The notes beneath the pieces are model-generated. The model saw nothing but the letters and a program-made list of their open reading frames with translations. It was not told where the DNA came from and ran no database searches. From an uncultured Maribacter sp. (lineage in GTDB: Bacteria > Bacteroidota > Bacteroidia > Flavobacteriales > Flavobacteriaceae): a stretch of DNA of 64,000 nt. This document shows positions 42,160 to 51,064 of the stretch, piece after piece. The stretch spans positions 1 through 64,000 of the forward strand of contig CANMKG010000008.1 in NCBI GenBank assembly GCA_947498505.1, written 5' to 3'. A program made the position numbers and the translations under genes. Position 1 is the stretch's first letter; every line of letters begins with the position of its first letter.

Positions 42160-43431
42160 TTATAAATCATACTGTTTAATTTTTCGGTATAAAGTACGTT
42201 CTGAAATGCCTAATTCTGTAGCCGCCGCTTTTCGTTTTCCTCTGTTTCTTTCTAGAGATTTTTTAATAAGTTCAATTTCTTTCTCTTGTAAAGATAGGGT
42301 TTCTTCTTCTTCAATTTCTTCAGCAAAATAATACAAATCTTCCTTTTTACTAACTACTGCTTGCGCAGTTTCTACTTGTGGTTCTGGCAATTGAAGAACA
42401 TTTGTGGTTTCATCTTCTTCAATAGGCAGTTCTTTGTCTTCAGAACCATATATTTTTTGAATTAAATGCTCATTTTCTTCTTGAACCTTTTGCGAATCGT
42501 TATTTTTCAAAAGTTCCATAGTAAGTTTTTTTAGGTCATTTAAATCACCTTTCATATCAAAAAGTACCTTGTAAAGAATTTCACGTTCGGTACTAAAATC
42601 ACTTTCACTTTTTTCACTACCCACTACAGCAGGCAAATTAGTCTGACTTGCGTTAGGCAAGTATCCGTTTAATGTAGAAATTGAAATATTGCGTTGTTCT
42701 TCTAAGACTGATACTTGTTCAGCAATATTTCTTAGTTGTCTAATATTACCAGGCCACCTGTATTTTAAAAGTAATTGAACAGCATTATCATCTAATCGTA
42801 TTGTGGGCATTTTATATTTCTGTCCAAAGTCGGAAGCGAATTTTCTAAACAATAGGTGAATATCATTCTGTCGTTCTCTAAGCGGTGGAATATTTATTTC
42901 AACCGTACTAAGTCTATAGTATAAATCTTCTCTAAACTTCTCTTTCTTAATTGCATCAAACATATTAACATTTGTTGCTGCCACAATACGAACATTGGTT
43001 TTTTGAACCTGCGAAGAACCTACTTTTAAAAATTCTCCATTTTCAAGAACACGTAATAAACGTACTTGTGTGGTTAACGGAAGTTCTCCTACCTCGTCAA
43101 GAAAAATGGTTCCGCCATCTGCAACTTCAAAATAACCACTTCGTGTTGTTGTTGCACCTGTAAAAGCTCCTTTTTCATGCCCAAAAAGTTCACTATCAAT
43201 AGTTCCTTCGGGAATTGCGCCACAGTTTACTGCAATATATTTAGCATGTTTTCTATGGGATAATGAGTGAATTATTTTAGGAATAGATTCTTTGCCAACA
43301 CCACTTTCACCAGTAACAAGAACCGAAATATCGGTTGGAGCAACTTGAATGGCTTTTTCTATAGACCTGTTAAGTTTAACGTCATTACCAATGATTTCGA
43401 AACGTTGTTTTATAGATTGAATAGATTCCAT
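42160..43431 (-). CDS. Sigma-54-dependent transcriptional activator without N-terminal sensor domain
   Basis: A 423-residue enhancer-binding protein. The AAA+ domain begins almost at the N-terminus: Walker A GESGVGKE at 41-48, the sigma-54-contacting loop GAFTGA at 88-93, Walker B GGTIFLDEVGELP and the arginine-finger region (FREDLYYRLS). An acidic Glu-rich linker (about 245-380) follows, then a Fis-type helix-turn-helix at the C-terminus (RKAAATELGISERTLYRKI). There is no receiver, GAF or PAS domain, so activity must be set by level, a partner or the linker. It lies 5 nt after miaB and 33 nt before lptE. A matching promoter is at 1191. Confidence 0.93.
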   Translation of the reverse strand: MESIQSIKQRFEIIGNDVKLNRSIEKAIQVAPTDISVLVTGESGVGKESIPKIIHSLSHRKHAKYIAVNCGAIPEGTIDSELFGHEKGAFTGATTTRSGYFEVADGGTIFLDEVGELPLTTQVRLLRVLENGEFLKVGSSQVQKTNVRIVAATNVNMFDAIKKEKFREDLYYRLSTVEINIPPLRERQNDIHLLFRKFASDFGQKYKMPTIRLDDNAVQLLLKYRWPGNIRQLRNIAEQVSVLEEQRNISISTLNGYLPNASQTNLPAVVGSEKSESDFSTEREILYKVLFDMKGDLNDLKKLTMELLKNNDSQKVQEENEHLIQKIYGSEDKELPIEEDETTNVLQLPEPQVETAQAVVSKKEDLYYFAEEIEEEETLSLQEKEIELIKKSLERNRGKRKAAATELGISERTLYRKIKQYDL

Positions 43432-43436
43432 AATGC

Positions 43437-44882
43437 TTAATTATTATCACTTAAACCTACTGCCGTTCCAATAAGTGTTGCTGAGGTACAGCTATCTATT
43501 TTTACATTAACAAAGTCACCTATTTTATAATTTTCCTTAGGAAAAACGGCAACACTGTATTGACCGTTTCGACCCATCCAGTGGTCCTCAGATTTTTTCG
43601 AGGTGCCTTCAATCAATATTTCTTGCACTTTGCCTACATGTCTTTGGGTTCTGAATTTACCATTTTCTCTTTGTAACGCTATAATTTCAGCCAGACGTCT
43701 TTTTTTGGTTTCTAAAGGAACATCATCTTTCATTTTTCGTTCGGCCATGGTCCCTGGTCTTTCAGAATATGCATACATATAACCAAAATCGTATTTTACC
43801 TCCTCTAAAAGTGCTAAAGTATCTTTATGGTCTTCTTCGGTTTCTGTTGGGAAACCTGAAATCATATCTTGAGAAATGGAACAATCAGGAATAATTTCTC
43901 GAATGTTTTTAATGAGTTCAATATACTCTTCACGAGTGTGCAATCTGTTCATTTCCTTTAAAATGCGATTGCTTCCACTTTGTACAGGTAGATGAATGTA
44001 GTTGCAAATATTATCATATTTTGCCATGGTTTTAACCACATCTAGCGTCATATCCTGTGGATTAGAAGTGGAAAACCGAATTCGCATTTTAGGTTGTGCT
44101 TTTGCGACCATTTCTAAAAGATTTGAAAAAGACACTGCTGTAGCTTTTTGCATGTCACTAGCTTTTTCAAAATCTTTTTTAAGTCCGCCGCCATACCATA
44201 AATAACTATCTACATTTTGTCCTAATAGTGTAATTTCTTTAAAACCTTTATCCCATAATTCGTCTATTTCTTTTAAAATAGATTGTGGGTCTCTGCTACG
44301 TTCTCTTCCTCGAGTAAAAGGCACTACACAAAATGTACACATGTTATCACAACCTCTTGTAATAGATACAAAGGCAGTGATGCCATTAGTATTTATTCTA
44401 ACAGGTGAAATATCACCATAGGTTTCTTCTTTTGAAAGTAGTACGTTTACTGCATTATGTCCATCATCAACTTCTTGAATAAGGTTCGGTAAATCTTTGT
44501 AGGCATCTGGACCAACTACCATGTCCACAATTTTCTCTTCTTCTAGTAATTGTGTTTTTAGGCGTTCTGCCATGCAACCTAAAACACCAACTTTTAAGTG
44601 AGGTCTGTGTTTTTTAACTGCATTAAATTTTTCTAAACGTTTACGAACGGTTTGTTCTGCTTTATCTCTTATAGAACAAGTATTTACAAGAACTAGATCA
44701 GCATTTTCCAATTCCTGTGTGGTATTAAAACCTTCATTAGCTAAAATAGATGCAACAATTTCGCTATCAGAAAAGTTCATAGCACAACCATAACTTTCTA
44801 TATATAGTTTTCGTTTGTTGTTTTCTTTTTTATCTATTGAAAGACTTGTACCTTGTACCGACTCGTCAATTGTTTTTTCCAT
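43437..44882 (-). CDS. miaB: tRNA-2-methylthio-N6-dimethylallyladenosine synthase MiaB
   Basis: MiaB adds a methylthio group to i6A37 of tRNAs reading UNN codons. The 481-residue radical-SAM enzyme has the N-terminal UPF0004 domain with three cluster Cys ([24 protein letters not shown]), the radical-SAM motif CDNMCTFC in [15 protein letters not shown], and a C-terminal TRAM domain. I start at 44882 because the in-frame ATG further upstream (44924) lies within the promoter -7 element. Its promoter is a good TTG-N20-TATCTTTG. It heads the reverse run with the activator gene, lptE and secG. tRNA-Phe in this window is a typical MiaB substrate. Confidence 0.96.
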   Translation of the reverse strand: MEKTIDESVQGTSLSIDKKENNKRKLYIESYGCAMNFSDSEIVASILANEGFNTTQELENADLVLVNTCSIRDKAEQTVRKRLEKFNAVKKHRPHLKVGVLGCMAERLKTQLLEEEKIVDMVVGPDAYKDLPNLIQEVDDGHNAVNVLLSKEETYGDISPVRINTNGITAFVSITRGCDNMCTFCVVPFTRGRERSRDPQSILKEIDELWDKGFKEITLLGQNVDSYLWYGGGLKKDFEKASDMQKATAVSFSNLLEMVAKAQPKMRIRFSTSNPQDMTLDVVKTMAKYDNICNYIHLPVQSGSNRILKEMNRLHTREEYIELIKNIREIIPDCSISQDMISGFPTETEEDHKDTLALLEEVKYDFGYMYAYSERPGTMAERKMKDDVPLETKKRRLAEIIALQRENGKFRTQRHVGKVQEILIEGTSKKSEDHWMGRNGQYSVAVFPKENYKIGDFVNVKIDSCTSATLIGTAVGLSDNN

Positions 44883-44921
44883 GCAATACGTAATATTAAC
44901 CCTAGAGTTATAGGGAGTTTG

Positions 44922-44952
44922 CAAAGATAGTATAATATTGAAAACATGACAA
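44922..44952 (-). promoter_or_regulatory. Promoter of the miaB run
   Basis: On the reverse strand TTG (44952-44950), 20 nt, then TATCTTTG (44929-44922) is an exact TAnnTTTG. The start near 44915 leaves a leader of about 33 nt and rules out translation from 44924. Confidence 0.72.
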
Positions 44953-45019
44953 TATGACAGCGTTTTTTAATACTATTTTAGCGTTTATGAAGTTTAATAA
45001 CAAGTTCAAATAAAAACGA

Positions 45020-45748
45020 ATGGATTTTAATTCAGTTTCAAGTAAAATAGAAAGTAGCGATTCCTTAGATTTTGGGTCAATTTTTAATAGATCCTTTGAG
45101 TTATTTAAAAAAGTGTGGCTTCAAGGTTTTGTGATTGTGTTGCTATCTATAGTTGTTATACTTCCAATTTATGCGATAATGTATATTCCCATGCTTATGT
45201 TTGGAGTTGAAGATATAGATAATATTGATGCTCGTGAGCTTGGTCCTGCTTTTGTAGGTATTGCGGCTATTTTGTATCTTATAATATTAGTGTTAGTAGT
45301 GGCAGTAACAACAGCATTGAATGCTGCTTTTTTACGAATATGTAAACAGCAGGATTTAGAAGGGGCATCTCAAGATCAATATTTTTATTATTTCAAAAAA
45401 CCGTTTTTTATTAAGTTATTTAAATTGTCTTTAATTTCATTAGGCTTGGCAATTTTAGGGATGCTAGCATGTGGTATTGGAATAATATATATGGTAGTGC
45501 CACTGTCTTTAATGCCTGCCTTTTTTGCTTTTAATGAAAAAATGGAACCCAAGGAGATTGTAAAATCTTCTTTTAATTTGGGGAATAAAAATTGGTTGGT
45601 AATTTTTGGACTGATTTTTTTAATGGGAATTATAGCTGAACTAGGAATTATATTATGCTTTGTTGGTGTTTTCTTCACAGCAATGTTAGCAAGGATTCCG
45701 GTTTATTTTATGTACAAAGATGCTGTAGGATTTTCGGAAGAAAATTAG
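45020..45748 (+). CDS. Multi-helix membrane protein of unknown function
   Basis: A 242-residue inner-membrane protein with about six helices. The soluble N-terminus (DFGSIFNRSFELFKKVWLQGF) and the pattern of long helices interrupted by an amphipathic stretch (KEIVKSSFNLGNKNWLVIFGLIFLMG) resemble the membrane-domain proteins of the glycerophosphodiester phosphodiesterase-associated or DUF975-like type. Similar flavobacterial proteins are sometimes misnamed beta-carotene monooxygenase; nothing supports that here. It is divergent from miaB and precedes the LVIVD gene by 92 nt. Confidence 0.72.
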   Translation: MDFNSVSSKIESSDSLDFGSIFNRSFELFKKVWLQGFVIVLLSIVVILPIYAIMYIPMLMFGVEDIDNIDARELGPAFVGIAAILYLIILVLVVAVTTALNAAFLRICKQQDLEGASQDQYFYYFKKPFFIKLFKLSLISLGLAILGMLACGIGIIYMVVPLSLMPAFFAFNEKMEPKEIVKSSFNLGNKNWLVIFGLIFLMGIIAELGIILCFVGVFFTAMLARIPVYFMYKDAVGFSEEN

Positions 45749-45840
45749 AGTTCTTTAAAGGGAATTTTTAAGAAGCAACGCAACAGAATCTGTTTTTCTG
45801 TATCTACTAATAAAATTGCAACTTAAAAATAACCAAAAAG

Positions 45841-47091
45841 ATGGAAAAGAAAATACTTTTAATATTGGCCATTATCTCTATGGCCTTTGTTTCCTGTGAA
45901 AAGGATAAAGAGGAATCCGGCGAATATGCTGATTATTTAGTCGCTAAGCCAATTACAATTTCAAAGGAAGACTTTAAAAGCTCAACATCAATTATTGCTC
46001 CTAAACCAATTGATGAGTCAGGAAAAATTTATGCGTATAAAAATTACATTTTTGTTAATGATAAATATCAAGGGATTCATGTTATAGATAATAGCAATCC
46101 TGTTTCTCCTAGCAAAATAGCTTTTATAAAAATTCCAGGAAATGTAGACATTTCTATTAAAGATGATTATTTATACGCAGATAGTATAATGGATCTTATT
46201 GTGCTTGATATATCTGATATTCAAAATATAAAAGAAGTGCAGCGCATGGAAAATGTGCTAAGAAATTATGTGGTTTTCGCTCAGGCGGATTTTCACGAAT
46301 ATGGAGAGATTGATTATGAGAAAGATATTATTGTAGGTTGGAAAACTACTACAGAACGAAGATCTGTAGAAGAATTTAATACACGATTTGGCAGAGATGT
46401 GATTTTTGCCGCTGAATTAGCCAATAGCGATGCTTCTACTGTTGGTCAGGGAGGTTCTTTAGCTCGTTTTAAAATTGTAGACGATTTTTTGTACGCTGTA
46501 GATAGTCATCATATAAATGTGTTTGATATTCAAGATTTAACAAACCCAAAAGATTTAGAAGATGTGTATGCAGGTTTTGATATTGAAACTATCTTTAATA
46601 AAGGAGAATACTTGTTTTTAGGAAGTATGCGCGGAATGTATATCTATGATATTTCTGCTCCAGCTACACCTATATTTGTGTCAGAATTTGAACATGGAAC
46701 TGCGTGCGATCCGGTAGTAGTAGATGATAAATATGCTTACGTAACACTGCGTGGAGGTAATGAATGTGGTGCTACAGAAAGTGGGCTTTTTATTATTGAT
46801 ATTTCTGATATTGAAAGACCCAAATTAACGGTGAGTTATCCAATGGATAGTCCATACGGATTAGGGATAAAAGATGAAAAGCTTTTTGTGTGTGATGGAG
46901 ATTCGGGGCTTAAAGTTTATAATAAAACAAATGTTGAAGACTTGCAGAGCTTAAATCATTTTAGAGATATAAATACTTTTGATGTTATTCCCTTAGAAGA
47001 AAGTTTGTTAATGGTGGGTGATGGAGTTCTATATCAATATCAGTATTTATCTGATAGCATAAAACTTTTAAGTACTTTACAACTACAGTAA
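45841..47091 (+). CDS. LVIVD-repeat lipoprotein
   Basis: A 416-residue lipoprotein with lipobox FVSC (Cys19). The body is a chain of about 40-50-residue beta units of the LVIVD type, each ending like GIHVIDNSNPVSPSKIAFI, LYAVDSHHINVFDIQDLTNP, MYIYDISAPATPIFV and LFIIDISDIERPKLTV, so it folds as a propeller. Such proteins are surface-exposed or periplasmic and of unknown role. It is monocistronic and followed by a terminator. No peptidase or sugar-binding motif is visible. Confidence 0.85.
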   Translation: MEKKILLILAIISMAFVSCEKDKEESGEYADYLVAKPITISKEDFKSSTSIIAPKPIDESGKIYAYKNYIFVNDKYQGIHVIDNSNPVSPSKIAFIKIPGNVDISIKDDYLYADSIMDLIVLDISDIQNIKEVQRMENVLRNYVVFAQADFHEYGEIDYEKDIIVGWKTTTERRSVEEFNTRFGRDVIFAAELANSDASTVGQGGSLARFKIVDDFLYAVDSHHINVFDIQDLTNPKDLEDVYAGFDIETIFNKGEYLFLGSMRGMYIYDISAPATPIFVSEFEHGTACDPVVVDDKYAYVTLRGGNECGATESGLFIIDISDIERPKLTVSYPMDSPYGLGIKDEKLFVCDGDSGLKVYNKTNVEDLQSLNHFRDINTFDVIPLEESLLMVGDGVLYQYQYLSDSIKLLSTLQLQ

Positions 47092-47187
47092 CTTTAATGT
47101 TAAGTTTAGTTTACTTACATAATAAAACTGAATAAAAATTGCTTTAATAAATACGTAAACAGGCTTTTAGATAAAGTGTTACATATT

Positions 47188-47217
47188 AAAACACCTCTAA
47201 TTTTAGAGGTGTTTTTT
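47188..47217 (+). terminator. Terminator of the LVIVD gene
   Basis: AAAACACCTCTAA (47188-47200) and TTAGAGGTGTTTT (47203-47215) pair perfectly over 13 bp around a 2-nt loop, ending in a T run. Confidence 0.9.
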
Positions 47218-47260
47218 AATACATATATATAAGGTCTAGCTTTTAATAAAAAAAATCGAC

Positions 47261-47268
47261 TACTTTTG
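47261..47268 (+). promoter_or_regulatory. -7 element of the topA promoter
   Basis: TACTTTTG (47261-47268) is an exact TAnnTTTG, 19 nt before the topA ATG. The -33 region is TTTTAA (47241-47246) rather than TTG. Confidence 0.55.
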
Positions 47269-47287
47269 TGTCTCGAAAAAAGGAAGA

Positions 47288-49783
47288 ATGGCCAAGAATT
47301 TAGTAATTGTAGAGTCGCCTGCCAAGGCAAAAACCATAGAGAAGTTTTTAGGAAAAGAGTTTAAAGTAGAGTCCAGTTTTGGACATATAGCAGATTTACC
47401 TTCAAAAGAATTAGGTGTTGATGTTGACAATGATTTTACACCTAAGTACATTGTTGATAAGGAAAAGAAAGCTCTTGTTAAAAAATTAAAAGATTTAGCT
47501 AAAAAAGCAGAAACTATATGGCTCGCAAGTGATGAGGATCGTGAGGGAGAAGCTATTTCATGGCATTTGGCGGAAACGTTAGGTTTAGAGAAAGACAAAA
47601 CAAAACGTATAGTTTTTAACTCTATTACTAAGTCTGCAATTCAAAAAGCCATTAAAACTCCAAGAGAAATAAATTATAACTTGGTAAATGCTCAGCAGGC
47701 TCGTAGGGTTTTGGATAGACTAGTGGGTTATCAGTTGTCTCCTGTGCTGTGGAAAAAAATAAAACCAGGATTATCAGCAGGTAGAGTGCAATCTGTTGCA
47801 GTGCGTTTAATTGTGGAACGTGAGCGAGATATTGACGCTTTTACTCCTGTTGCGTCTTATAAAATAGCTGCCGAATTTACAACAAAGGCCGGAAATGTTT
47901 TTTCTGCAAAATTGAATAAAAGTTTTGCTTCAAAAGAAGACGCTCAAGCTTTTTTAGAGAAAAATTTAACGGCGGATTTTTCTGTTGGTAATTTGGATAA
48001 AAAACCTGCGAAAAAATCACCATCCGCTCCTTTTACAACATCAACATTACAACAAGAGGCTTCTCGAAAATTATATTTTTCGGTAGGTAGAACCATGCAA
48101 GTTGCACAACGTTTGTATGAAGCTGGACTTATTACATATATGAGAACTGATAGTGTTAACCTTTCTAGTGAAGCAATTAATGCAGCAAAGGATGCTATTG
48201 TAGAAAACTATGGTGAAAAGTATAGTAATGTTAGAAACTTTACAGGTAAATCTAAAGGGGCTCAAGAAGCTCACGAAGCTATTAGGCCTACCGATATGTC
48301 GCGTCAGGCCCCATCATTAGAAAGAGATCAGGCAAAATTATACGAACTTATTTGGAAAAGAACAATTGCTTCACAAATGAGTGATGCGCAATTAGAACGT
48401 ACCAATGTTAAAATTAAAGCATCTACGCACAATGAAGAATTTTCTGCGAATGGAGAGGTAATTAAGTTTGATGGTTTCCTTAAAGTTTACATGGAAGGTA
48501 TTGATGAAGAAGATAAAGTAGAAGAACAAGAAGGTATGCTTCCAGCTATGCAAGTGGGTGAGATGCTGCTAAATAAATATATTACAGCTACAGAAAGGTT
48601 TACAAGACCACCCTATAGATTTACTGAGGCTTCTTTGGTTAAAAAATTGGAAGAACTGGGAATTGGAAGACCATCTACATATGCACCAACAATTTCTACT
48701 ATTTTGAATAGGGGGTATGTAGAAAAAGGTACTGTTGAAGGTACAGAGAGAAAGTATGTTCAGTTGCTAATGGAAGCTGGTTCTGTTAAAGAAAAAGGCC
48801 TTACCGAAACCGTTGGTTCTGATAAAGGTAAAATGGTGCCTACAGATATTGGAATGATTGTAAATGATTTTCTTGTAACTAATTTTTCAAAAATATTAGA
48901 CTATAATTTTACTGCAAAAGTAGAAGAGGATTTTGATGAAATAGCTTCTGGAGAGGAAGATTGGAAGAAAATAATGAAAGATTTTTATCAAGATTTTCAT
49001 CCAACAGTAGAAGATGTTGAAGCCAACGCTGATCGTGCTAGCGGAGAAAGAGTGTTAGGTAAAGATCCTAAGTCTGGTCGCCAAGTATCTGTTCGTTTAG
49101 GAAGGTTTGGACCAATGGTTCAAATAGGTACAGTAGAAGAAGAAGAAAAACCTTTGTTTGCAAGTTTGCTGCCAGAACATTCTTTAAATACTATTACGTT
49201 TGAAGAAGCTATGGAACTGTTTAAGCTTCCAAGAAATTTAGGAGTTTTTGAGGGAGAAGAGATTTTAGCAAACGTTGGTAGATTTGGACCTTATGTGAAA
49301 TTTGGAAGTAAGTTTGTTTCATTGGCCGCTGGAGAAAGTGCTATGGATGTTACTCTAGAAAGGGCAATAGAGTTAATAAAAGAAAAACAAAAAGCTGACG
49401 CTCCCATTGCAGCATATGAAGGTAAAGATGTTGTTAAAGGAGTTGGGCGTTTTGGACCATTTATTAAATGGGATGGAATGTTTATTAATGTATCTAAAAA
49501 GTACGATTTTGATAACCTTACTCAAGAGAACATAGAGGAGTTAATCGAAATTAAGAAACAAAAGGAAATAGACAAGGTTGTTCAAAATTGGGAGGAAGAA
49601 GGTATTCGAATTGAAAAGGCAAGGTGGGGAAGACACAATATTATAAAAGGGAAAATAAAAGTAGAATTAGCAAAAACAGTTGACGCTGCAAAAATGACTC
49701 TTAAAGAGGCCGCCGAATTAATTGAGAAAAAAACACCTAAGAAAAAAACAAAAGCTAAAGCTAAACCCAAAGCGAAAAAATAA
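47288..49783 (+). CDS. topA: DNA topoisomerase I
   Basis: TopA relaxes negative supercoils through a transient 5'-phosphotyrosine bond. The 831-residue protein has the N-terminal Toprim domain (VIVESPAKAKTI, DEDREGEAISWHL), the central gate with catalytic Tyr284 in GLITYMRTDS, and three C-terminal repeat domains (RFGPMVQIG, RFGPYVKFG, RFGPFIKW) in place of Cys4 zinc fingers, as is usual for Bacteroidota. The last 20 residues are a Lys-rich tail (KKKTKAKAKPKAKK) that probably binds DNA. The stop codon is 2 nt before the ureohydrolase-like gene, so the two are co-transcribed. Confidence 0.98.
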   Translation: MAKNLVIVESPAKAKTIEKFLGKEFKVESSFGHIADLPSKELGVDVDNDFTPKYIVDKEKKALVKKLKDLAKKAETIWLASDEDREGEAISWHLAETLGLEKDKTKRIVFNSITKSAIQKAIKTPREINYNLVNAQQARRVLDRLVGYQLSPVLWKKIKPGLSAGRVQSVAVRLIVERERDIDAFTPVASYKIAAEFTTKAGNVFSAKLNKSFASKEDAQAFLEKNLTADFSVGNLDKKPAKKSPSAPFTTSTLQQEASRKLYFSVGRTMQVAQRLYEAGLITYMRTDSVNLSSEAINAAKDAIVENYGEKYSNVRNFTGKSKGAQEAHEAIRPTDMSRQAPSLERDQAKLYELIWKRTIASQMSDAQLERTNVKIKASTHNEEFSANGEVIKFDGFLKVYMEGIDEEDKVEEQEGMLPAMQVGEMLLNKYITATERFTRPPYRFTEASLVKKLEELGIGRPSTYAPTISTILNRGYVEKGTVEGTERKYVQLLMEAGSVKEKGLTETVGSDKGKMVPTDIGMIVNDFLVTNFSKILDYNFTAKVEEDFDEIASGEEDWKKIMKDFYQDFHPTVEDVEANADRASGERVLGKDPKSGRQVSVRLGRFGPMVQIGTVEEEEKPLFASLLPEHSLNTITFEEAMELFKLPRNLGVFEGEEILANVGRFGPYVKFGSKFVSLAAGESAMDVTLERAIELIKEKQKADAPIAAYEGKDVVKGVGRFGPFIKWDGMFINVSKKYDFDNLTQENIEELIEIKKQKEIDKVVQNWEEEGIRIEKARWGRHNIIKGKIKVELAKTVDAAKMTLKEAAELIEKKTPKKKTKAKAKPKAKK

Positions 49784-49785
49784 GA

Positions 49786-50943
49786 ATGGCATACGATTTT
49801 TTAGTACCCGTTGAAGATAAAGTAATGGCGCATTGCGAGTTGCTTCCTTCGCAGGCACTCGGAAAAAATATTTTTATTCATACAAAAAAGGATGGCTTAC
49901 CTGTTTTAGCCAATGCATCCGTAGCATTATTAGGAGTAAAAGAATCTCGTAATGCTTTCGAAAAAAAAATCGAAAAGTTAGATACCTCTTCACTTCGAAT
50001 AGAATTTTACAAATTACTCATGGGTAATTGGAATTCTACCATAATAGATATGGGTGATATTGAAGAGGGCGATACTGTAGAGGATACTTATTTTGTTGTA
50101 AAGCAAATTGTCGCAGGATTATTAGAGGAAAATATAATTCCAATTATTTTAGGAGCAACTCAAGATATAACGTATCCTACATATAGAGCTTTTGACGGTA
50201 TAAAAGATATGGTCAATTTGGTTGCGGTGGATAGTCGTTTCGATTTTGGCCTGGATGATGAGTTAATATCATCGCACTCTTACATGAGTAAAATAATTAC
50301 AGATAAACCTAATAACCTATTTAATTTTTCCAACATCGGGTATCAAAGTTATTTTAATGCTCAGGAGGAATTAGATTTAATGGACCGTCTTTTTTTTGAA
50401 TCCTATAGACTTGGTGAGGTTACTAGCGATATAGCCATAGTGGAGCCAATATTGCGAAATGCCAATATGGTAAGTTTGGATGCTAGAGCTATTCAAGCTA
50501 GTGAAATGGGTTATTCGAATAACTTTTCTCCAAACGGTTTTAACGGAAGAGAAATTTGTGCCATTGCGCGATACGCCGGAATAAGTGATACGTTAAACGT
50601 GTTTGGCATTTACGAAATGGAAAATTTAAATCAATCCTGTCAACTAATTGCACAAATAATTTGGTATTTTATTGAAGGTACAAATTATAGAATAAAGGAG
50701 TCACCTTTTGTTAATACAGATGATTTCACCAAGTATACCGTGCCTACGGATACAGAACAGCTTGTTTTTTACAAAAGTCAATTATCGCAAAGATGGTGGG
50801 TTGAAGCACCAATGATTTTATCTACACATACTAAACACAATTCCCCTGCGTTATTATCATGCACCGAAAAAGACTATTTTGATGCGTGTAATCAAAACAT
50901 TCCTGAACGGTGGTTTAAAGCCTATAAAAAAGGGTTTAACTAA
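49786..50943 (+). CDS. Ureohydrolase-fold (arginase/formimidoylglutamase-like) protein with degenerate metal site
   Basis: A 385-residue cytoplasmic protein with the arginase/agmatinase fold. The strands that carry the manganese site are recognisable, but their ligands are altered: the expected GGDHS is GATQD (123-127), DAHxD is DSRFD (149-153), and the SxDxD motif is SLDAR (230-234). Three of the six canonical ligands remain (Asp149, Asp153, Asp232); both His and one Asp are replaced by Gln, Arg and Arg. Annotation pipelines usually name it formimidoylglutamase, but I expect little or no ureohydrolase activity. It lies 2 nt after topA and 121 nt before gldK, so a link to type IX secretion is possible. 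Confidence 0.82.
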   Translation: MAYDFLVPVEDKVMAHCELLPSQALGKNIFIHTKKDGLPVLANASVALLGVKESRNAFEKKIEKLDTSSLRIEFYKLLMGNWNSTIIDMGDIEEGDTVEDTYFVVKQIVAGLLEENIIPIILGATQDITYPTYRAFDGIKDMVNLVAVDSRFDFGLDDELISSHSYMSKIITDKPNNLFNFSNIGYQSYFNAQEELDLMDRLFFESYRLGEVTSDIAIVEPILRNANMVSLDARAIQASEMGYSNNFSPNGFNGREICAIARYAGISDTLNVFGIYEMENLNQSCQLIAQIIWYFIEGTNYRIKESPFVNTDDFTKYTVPTDTEQLVFYKSQLSQRWWVEAPMILSTHTKHNSPALLSCTEKDYFDACNQNIPERWFKAYKKGFN

Positions 50944-51064
50944 AAAAAACTTTTTTTAAAAGGATTAAGCATTAGATACAATAATTTACTCAAAACATAG
51001 TTTTAGTGTGTAGAATGAATAATTGTGTTTAAAGTTTAAACCATAATCGAAATTTAACCTAAAT

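Noticed and set aside
44883-44924. Upstream start for miaB at 44924
   Set aside because: The codon lies in the TATCTTTG -7 element, so it would not be transcribed; 44882 is used instead.
44935-44955. ATATTG...CAATAT inverted repeat upstream of miaB
   Set aside because: Only 6 bp per arm in AT-rich DNA; expected by chance.
47115-47330. Reverse frame across the topA promoter
   Set aside because: It covers the LVIVD terminator and topA promoter, with no family resemblance.
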